A stretch of 64,000 nucleotides of DNA, taken from assembly GCA_040223615.1 (NCBI GenBank), contig JAVKFY010000019.1, forward strand, positions 13,573-77,572, read 5' to 3'. Under the pieces are notes generated by a model. The model saw only the letters and a program-made list of their open reading frames with translations, did no database searches and was not told the DNA's origin. The position numbers were made by a program, and so were the translations under genes. Shown here in pieces: positions 60,027-64,000 of this stretch (position 1 is its first letter; the number at the start of each line of letters is the position of its first letter). Source of the DNA: JAVKFY01 sp040223615. Its GTDB lineage: Bacteria > Pseudomonadota > Alphaproteobacteria > GCA-2731375.

Positions 60027-60037
60027 CATTTTCAAGA

Positions 60038-61066
60038 TCAGGCGCCGCCGACCAGTTCGTCGGCATAGGCGAACAGCGCCGGGGTGCCGCCGGTATGGAT
60101 GAACACCACGGTGTCGTCGCCGGTGAGTTCGCCGGTGCGCGCATGCGCGATCAGACAGGCCATCGCCTTGGCGGTGTAGACCGGGTCGAGCAGCACGCCC
60201 TCGCTGCGCGCGGTCAGCGCCAGGGCCTCGCGCGCCGCCTCGGTCAGGACGCCGTAGCCCGGACCGACAAAGCCCTCCTCGCAGCGGATATCGGCGGCGG
60301 CCAGGCGCAGGTCGTCAAGGCCGAGCATGGCCAGCGCGCGGCCGGCGATGGCGGCGATGTCGGTGGCCCGGTCGGTCGACAGCAGGATCGGCGGCACCAC
60401 CACGACCTCGATCGACGAGCCCAGGGCGCGGAAGCCGGCGGCAAGTCCGGCCGGCGTCATGTTGGCGCCGGAGACGTAGAGCCTGGTCGGCCGTACGTCC
60501 TGCTCGTCGAACTGGCGCTGCAGCTCGACGGCGGCGGCGATATAGCCGATCGCGGAGCGCGCCAGCACCTCCATGTCGAACAGGCCGACGACGTAGGGCT
60601 TGCGGCCGGCGGCGCGCAGCTCGGCGGCGCGGGCATCGACGTGCTCGGGAAGCTGCTCCAGGCTGGGGATGTCGACGACTCGCACGTTGGCGCCGAGCAG
60701 GTGGTCGAGCAGCAGGTTGCCTTGCACCTCCCGCCCCTTCACGCCCGTCGCCAGCACCAGCTCGCAGTCCAGGCCGAGCACACGCGCGGCGGCGCTGATC
60801 TGCCGGCACCAGTTGGACTGGGTGCCGGCACCGGCAAGCAGCACGTCGGCGCTGGATGCGGCGGCCTCGGCGAGCAGGAATTCGAGCTGGCGGGTCTTGT
60901 TGCCGCCGAAGGCCAGGCCGGTGAGGTCGTCGCGCTTCAGCAGCACGCGCGGTCCTTCCAGGGCTTGCGAGAGGCGCGGCGCCTCGGTCAGCGGCGTCGG
61001 CAGCATCGCCAGCGGCACACGCGCCTGGCCGGCGATACGGGTGTCGAGTTCGGAGAGTGTGATCAT
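60038..61066 (-). CDS. D-cysteine desulfhydrase/ACC deaminase-family PLP enzyme
   Basis: A 342-residue type II PLP enzyme. K57 in FGGNKTRQLEF is the Schiff-base lysine, GAGTQSNWCRQ the substrate loop and HTGGTPALFAY the phosphate/pyridine site. The family includes D-cysteine desulfhydrase and 1-aminocyclopropane-1-carboxylate deaminase; without a comparison of the discriminating residues I prefer desulfhydrase-like. It lies 4 bp before a small hypothetical gene on the same strand. Confidence 0.85.
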   Translation of the reverse strand: MITLSELDTRIAGQARVPLAMLPTPLTEAPRLSQALEGPRVLLKRDDLTGLAFGGNKTRQLEFLLAEAAASSADVLLAGAGTQSNWCRQISAAARVLGLDCELVLATGVKGREVQGNLLLDHLLGANVRVVDIPSLEQLPEHVDARAAELRAAGRKPYVVGLFDMEVLARSAIGYIAAAVELQRQFDEQDVRPTRLYVSGANMTPAGLAAGFRALGSSIEVVVVPPILLSTDRATDIAAIAGRALAMLGLDDLRLAAADIRCEEGFVGPGYGVLTEAAREALALTARSEGVLLDPVYTAKAMACLIAHARTGELTGDDTVVFIHTGGTPALFAYADELVGGA

Positions 61067-61070
61067 CGGG

Positions 61071-61553
61071 CTATCTCAAGCCGGAAGCACCGCGCTCGTC
61101 CACCCCATCGGTAAGCCAGGCGTAGCGCGTCAACGCACAGACCAGCCAGCGGCGGACGTGGCCGTGGCCGCGGCGGATGCCGAGCCAGGCCTCCAGATCG
61201 CGCAGGCGGGCGCCGTGCACGGTCACAGCCAATGTCAGGCTCAACAGGCTCAGGCGCGGCCGGCGCGAGACCAGGATCGCCGCCATCTCGTCGCACCAGC
61301 GCCGGTAGCGGCCGCGCAAGGCGACCCGCAGCGCCGGCGGCAGGCGTTCGATCGGCGCGGCGGACGGGCCGCCGCCGCGCGGCTGGCCGGGCATGCCCAG
61401 CGTGCCCGGCCGCGCCATCAGCGCGGTCTCCAGCCGTTCCGCGATCTGTCGGATCTCGCCGGCCGCGCGCCAGGCCTCGCCGGGCAAGCTGCCCTGGCGA
61501 TAGAGCCGATGCAACACGTCGTGGCGCCGGCGCGAGCCCGGTCGCGCGCTCAA
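61071..61553 (-). CDS. Hypothetical protein of a phage-like module
   Basis: A 160-residue basic protein with helical segments (RHDVLHRLYRQGSLPGEAWR, AAGEIRQIAERLETALMA, WCDEMAAILVSRRPRLSLLS) and a C-terminal HTH-like region (LRDLEAWLGIRRGHGHVRRW). No family recognised. The start is a TTG at 61553 that overlaps the stop of the upstream small gene (TTGA), which implies coupling; a long upstream extension of the frame through the repeats was rejected. Confidence 0.6.
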   Translation of the reverse strand: MSARPGSRRRHDVLHRLYRQGSLPGEAWRAAGEIRQIAERLETALMARPGTLGMPGQPRGGGPSAAPIERLPPALRVALRGRYRRWCDEMAAILVSRRPRLSLLSLTLAVTVHGARLRDLEAWLGIRRGHGHVRRWLVCALTRYAWLTDGVDERGASGLR

Positions 61554-61762
61554 GCGGAAGGGTCCGGCGTGGCGCCATAGAGCCGCTCGGCCTCGCCGGC
61601 CAACCGTCGGCGCAAACGGTCGTCGGCGACGTCGGCAAGTCGCAGGACGACGATGCCGTGCTGGTGGAAGGCGGCGCGGCGCAGGCGCAGCAGCTCGAAC
61701 TCGGAACTCGCCGGCCGCGCGACATGCGGCGCCAACGAGCTGGGCAAGCGTGGCGCGCTCAT
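61550..61762 (-). CDS. Small hypothetical protein
   Basis: A 70-residue basic protein (FELLRLRRAAFHQHGIVVLR and DVADDRLRRRLAGEAERLYG) with no recognised family. The start ATG lies inside the first tandem repeat unit. It is coupled to the downstream gene by TTGA and follows the GcrA-like gene across the structured repeats. Confidence 0.6.
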   Translation of the reverse strand: MSAPRLPSSLAPHVARPASSEFELLRLRRAAFHQHGIVVLRLADVADDRLRRRLAGEAERLYGATPDPSA

Positions 61763-61955
61763 GGCCGTGCCCGACAGGACACGGCCGGCTTAAGGACATG
61801 AGCGTGCTGTTGCGCGCTCGGTGGCCGTGCCCAACAGGCTCGACGCACTGCGTCGAGGGCCTGCTCTCCATGATGAGCATGCTGTTGCGCGCTCGGCGGC
61901 CGTGCCCAACAGGACACGGCCTGACTTGCATGATGAGCGTGCTGTTGCGCGCTCA
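61753..61955. repeat. Structured tandem repeats (three to four units, 60-75 bp)
   Basis: Units beginning GAGC(G/A)TGCTGTTGCGCGCTC occur at 61800, 61875 and 61935, each followed by GG(C/T)GGCCGTGCCCAACAGG in the first two; a partial fourth unit lies at 61753-61786. Each can form GAGCG..CGCTC and GGCCGTG..CACGGCC hairpins (61763-61786, 61898-61921); one unit instead has CTCGACG-cactg-CGTCGAG. They tile the whole spacer between two small genes, supplying the stop of one and the start of the other. Confidence 0.8.
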
Positions 61956-62309
61956 TAGCGCCACCCGGAAATCCGGATCGGCGCTGCCGCGGCAGGTGTC
62001 GCACAGGCGATTGTGCGGTCCTTCGGAGACGAACTCCGCGGTGCAGCACAGACAGTTACGCTCGATGCCGCCGGGCGCGACGGTGGCGGCACCGCGGCGG
62101 CGACGGCGCGGTGCCAGGCGCAGGCGGCGGGCGCGGCTGCGCACCGCTTCGGCACTGCGGCCCAGGCGACCGGCGATCTCGGCCAGTGCGATGCCGGCGT
62201 TCCAGAGCCGACTCAACAGAGCCAGGTCGTCTGGGCTCCAGCCCGGTAGTCCCGCAATAGTTGTGGACTTGTTATGTTCTACTCGCATAAGACTATGCTG
62301 ACTCGACAT
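61953..62309 (-). CDS. GcrA-like cell-cycle regulator/HTH protein with zinc ribbon
   Basis: A 118-residue protein. An N-terminal helix-turn-helix of GcrA/Myb-like type (WSPDDLALLSRLWNAG, IALAEIAGRLGRSAEAVRSR, about 24-60) and a basic linker are followed by a zinc site C86-x2-C89 and C103-x2-C106 (CLCCTAEFV, RLCDTCR). GcrA controls the cell cycle in alphaproteobacteria together with adenine methylation; short variants are common in phages. The start is ATG 62309. It is divergent from the S24 repressor. Confidence 0.75.
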   Translation of the reverse strand: MSSQHSLMRVEHNKSTTIAGLPGWSPDDLALLSRLWNAGIALAEIAGRLGRSAEAVRSRARRLRLAPRRRRRGAATVAPGGIERNCLCCTAEFVSEGPHNRLCDTCRGSADPDFRVAL

Positions 62310-62344
62310 CGCGACCCCCGGTGTTCCATGACCCACAAATCATA

Positions 62345-62393
62345 TTTGTCAAAATGTGACCACTCAACAAGAAAACTTGTGAAACATGACAAA
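62345..62393. promoter_or_regulatory. Candidate operator region between GcrA-like gene and repressor
   Basis: An AT-rich divergent promoter region with several dyads: GTCA-aaatg-TGAC (62348-62360), ACAAG-AAAA-CTTGT (62367-62380), and half-sites TTTGTCA (62345-62351) and TGACAAA (62387-62393) that recur in the palindrome at 63030-63060. Confidence 0.5.
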
Positions 62394-62412
62394 GTATGTT
62401 GTAAAGTACATC

Positions 62413-63033
62413 ATGGATACGATCGCTGAACGCGTGCACGAACTGCGGACCGCGATGGGGCTCTCGCAGGCCGGCCTGGCGAAACGGATCGGCGTCAGCC
62501 CGCAGTCGATCCAGCAGCTCGAATCCGGCCTCGTCACGCACCCCCGTTACCTCGACGAACTGGCCAGGGCGCTGCACACGACGCGCGAATGGCTGCTCTA
62601 TGGCGAGCGGCCCAAGAAACTCGAGCCCGCCGCCGGCCCACACCAGCCGCGCCCTCGCGATCTACCCGTGTTGGGCGGCGCCGTCGGCGGCGACGACGGC
62701 GAGTTCTCACTGAATGGTGATATTGTTGAGTATGTTACGCGGCCGCAGCCGCTGGAGACGGTCGACAATGCCTACGCGCTCTACGTGATCGGCAGTTCGA
62801 TGGAGCCGCGCTATTTCGCCGGCGAACTGCTCTACGTGAACCCGAACCGCCCGGTCGGACCCGGCAGCTTCGTGGTGATCGAACTGCGCGACGGACGGGC
62901 CATGATCAAGCGCCTAGTGCGACAGGACAATCGGCGCGTGGTGCTGGAGCAATACAACCCGTCGACGACTTTCGAGATCGCCCGCGACGACATCGCCCGG
63001 CTTCACCTGGTGGTGCAGTCGGGCATGAATTGA
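62413..63033 (+). CDS. XRE-S24 (LexA/CI-like) transcription repressor
   Basis: A 206-residue protein. The N-terminal XRE HTH (LSQAGLAKRIGVSPQSIQQLES, about 17-38) is followed by a linker and an S24 peptidase domain with the catalytic S129 in GSSMEPRY and K166 in RAMIKRLV. Such proteins are phage or defence repressors inactivated by self-cleavage during SOS; the usual Ala-Gly cleavage site is not obvious (LGGAVGG near 88-93). ATG 62413 was chosen from the HTH start. Its stop lies inside a perfect palindrome. Divergent from the GcrA-like gene. Confidence 0.85.
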   Translation: MDTIAERVHELRTAMGLSQAGLAKRIGVSPQSIQQLESGLVTHPRYLDELARALHTTREWLLYGERPKKLEPAAGPHQPRPRDLPVLGGAVGGDDGEFSLNGDIVEYVTRPQPLETVDNAYALYVIGSSMEPRYFAGELLYVNPNRPVGPGSFVVIELRDGRAMIKRLVRQDNRRVVLEQYNPSTTFEIARDDIARLHLVVQSGMN

Positions 63034-63060
63034 CAAATTTTATCAAATAAAATTTGTCAA
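63030..63060. promoter_or_regulatory. Perfect AT-rich palindrome overlapping the repressor stop
   Basis: Two 13-nt arms (TTGACAAATTTTA and its exact complement, 63048-63060) surround a 5-nt spacer. The arm contains TGACAAA, also seen upstream of the repressor. It may be an operator for the repressor or a weak terminator; there is no GC stem. Confidence 0.6.
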
Positions 63061-63130
63061 ATTCCTTGATGCGGTCGCGCGGCCGTCGCTAACCTCTGCC
63101 GGCAGACTGGCACGTCAGAGGAGAACAGAC

Positions 63131-63382
63131 ATGGCCTTCGACCCCGCCGCCCTGAATGTCATCGGCTACGCGCACGGCTTCACGCTGTGGCACTACCGCA
63201 GCGCGGACGCCGACATCGACGCGGCGGACTACTTCGCCGCCGCCAGCGACCTGCTGCGCCCCGGCGACTTCGTCCTGGCCACGCGCGGCCCGCGCCAGGA
63301 CCGCCACGGCCTGTACGCCATCGCCGGCCCGCGCCCGGGCGAGCCGGCGCTGGTCACGATCTCGGAAAGTGGGACCGGCTAG
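63131..63382 (+). CDS. Small phage-associated-type protein
   Basis: An 83-residue protein (MAFDPAALNVIGYAHGFTLW, DAADYFAAASDLLRPGDFVL). The N-terminus and the YF..A...LLRPGD pattern are familiar from small prophage proteins in alphaproteobacteria (recalled, not searched), with unknown role. GAGGAG lies 9 nt before the ATG. It is 97 bp after the S24 repressor. Confidence 0.65.
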   Translation: MAFDPAALNVIGYAHGFTLWHYRSADADIDAADYFAAASDLLRPGDFVLATRGPRQDRHGLYAIAGPRPGEPALVTISESGTG

Positions 63383-63786
63383 CCGTCGACGATGTCGCGG
63401 CCGACGCCGAAATCGCGCCGCGCGGTGGAGATGGTCACCGTGAAGCCGGCGATGACGTCGATCAGGCACATCACCATGATCAGGAAGAAGGTGCCGGTGC
63501 CGGCCGGCTGCCAGACCAGGAACTGCACCAGGCAGACCACGAACAGGATCAGCGACAGCACGTGGTCGATGATCGAGGCGGCCGAGGAGCGGGTCGACTT
63601 GAAGATCTCGACATAGAGCAGCACCAGACCGGCGGCGAGCAGCAACTCGCCGCCGGTCAGCGACCAACTGGCGCCGGAGATCAAGCCGATGGTCAGCATC
63701 GGTGCGCCGAGCGAGACCGGCGCCGCGACCGCCCAGGCGTCGTAGCCGATCACCACCAGCACCAGTAACGGTATCGCGCCAAACAT
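63379..63786 (-). CDS. Four-helix membrane protein of unknown function
   Basis: A 135-residue integral membrane protein with predicted helices at about 3-22, 30-58, 72-92 and 98-120, and a short cytoplasmic C-terminus. No family recognised. It converges with the preceding small gene by 4 bp. No ribosome site decides the start at 63786 with certainty. It is the last gene before an IS630-type element. Confidence 0.65.
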   Translation of the reverse strand: MFGAIPLLVLVVIGYDAWAVAAPVSLGAPMLTIGLISGASWSLTGGELLLAAGLVLLYVEIFKSTRSSAASIIDHVLSLILFVVCLVQFLVWQPAGTGTFFLIMVMCLIDVIAGFTVTISTARRDFGVGRDIVDG

Positions 63787-63863
63787 CGCCCTACCCCACA
63801 GGAATCGGCCGCAACGGCCGCCGCTGCGCCAGCTTAGCGGCGGCCGGTTGCGAGGTCGACCTA

Positions 63864-64000
63864 GAGCGTTTCTGACATTGACTGAATCGATGGGGGATTC
63901 CCTTCCGGGTTGATTTGTGATTCAAGCTGGGTGCTGGAGTTGGAGGCCAGCTTGGATGGTCCGACCCTATTCGAACGATCTTCGTGAACGTGTGGTGGCC
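63864..64000 (+). mobile_element. Left end of an IS630-type insertion sequence
   Basis: It begins at a TA dinucleotide (63862-63863, the IS630 target), with GAGCGTTTCTGACATTGACT as the presumed terminal repeat, a 92-bp leader and then a transposase start. The right end is outside the window, so target duplication cannot be checked. Confidence 0.6.
63956..64000 (+). CDS. IS630-family transposase, 5' end only
   Basis: The first 15 codons read MVRPYSNDLRERVVA, the typical N-terminus of IS630 transposases (GRPYSxDLRERVVAA). TGGAGTTGGAGG lies just upstream. The rest is outside the window. Confidence 0.8.
   Translation, partial: MVRPYSNDLRERVVA

Noticed and set aside
59875..60102. A 75-codon plus-strand frame across the candidate RNA
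   Set aside because: It starts with GTG inside the closing stem, runs through a terminator into a convergent gene, and has no ribosome site.
61753..61955. Tandem repeats considered as a CRISPR array
   Set aside because: Repeats are unequal in length and spacing, spacers are not unique, and no cas gene is near.
61759..62049. Minus-strand frame reading through the tandem repeats with a repeated SAQQHAHH motif
   Set aside because: The frame exists only because the unit lengths are multiples of three; it has no ribosome site and overlaps the GcrA-like gene end.

Overview
The window is 64 kb of very GC-rich, gene-dense DNA from an alphaproteobacterium, probably a Rhodospirillales-like one (inference). 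The grounds are an FnrN-type FNR, a GcrA-like regulator, a heterotetrameric sarcosine oxidase operon, an Alph_Pro_TM/TIGR02186 protein next to a TauE/SafE permease, and small palindromic intergenic repeats. No rRNA, CRISPR array or replication origin was seen. There is one tRNA, tRNA-Pro(CGG). Long open frames antisense to real genes are common because of the GC content and were left out. || Layout. 1-3.7 kb: a cytochrome P450 cut by the window edge, a VOC protein, and a universal stress protein/hemerythrin/FNR cluster with an FNR-box-like dyad upstream. 3.7-7.8 kb: a minus-strand Tad pilus-type cluster of two TadE-like and two tandem TadG-like (von Willebrand A) proteins. 7.9-11 kb: a sulfur-flavoured group of TauE/SafE permease, TIGR02186 protein, a decayed second TauE copy, an ArsR/BigR-like regulator and TusA. 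11.8-19.5 kb: a one-carbon/betaine operon made of a DgcA-like flavoprotein, soxBDAG and a PhnZ/TmpB-type HD oxygenase. 19.7-43 kb: catabolic genes, including crotonases, CoA-transferases, acyl-CoA dehydrogenases, MaoC hydratases, MmgE/PrpD, D-amino-acid enzymes, an amidohydrolase, a second P450 and a DapA-like lyase. Among them are two PEP-CTERM proteins, an AAA ATPase, an AadK-like nucleotidyltransferase and a lower-GC membrane gene. 43-60 kb: housekeeping genes (TrmN6-like methyltransferase, polyprenyl synthase, tRNA-Pro, rpsU, fumC), a BCCT transporter, an HtrA-like pseudoprotease, a DUF1194 protein and a 690-aa exported helical protein. 59.8-64 kb: a candidate structured small RNA, a D-cysteine desulfhydrase-like enzyme, then a phage-flavoured module (small genes, structured tandem repeats, GcrA-like protein, XRE-S24 repressor) ending at the left end of an IS630-type element. 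|| How the genes work together. A PhnZ/TmpB oxygenase cleaves hydroxylated aminoethylphosphonates to glycine, or to betaine from the trimethylated substrate. Its neighbours demethylate N-methylated glycines, so the operon suggests a route from N-methylated phosphonate to glycine. Both PEP-CTERM genes carry good sigma-54 promoter matches (GG-N10-GC), which points to shared control. Two separate MaoC/CoA-transferase/acyl-CoA dehydrogenase trios suggest parallel acyl-CoA pathways. Several proteins keep a family fold but lose catalytic residues (HtrA-like, one SDR, one crotonase, one CoA-transferase). All of this comes from reading the sequence alone, with no database search.
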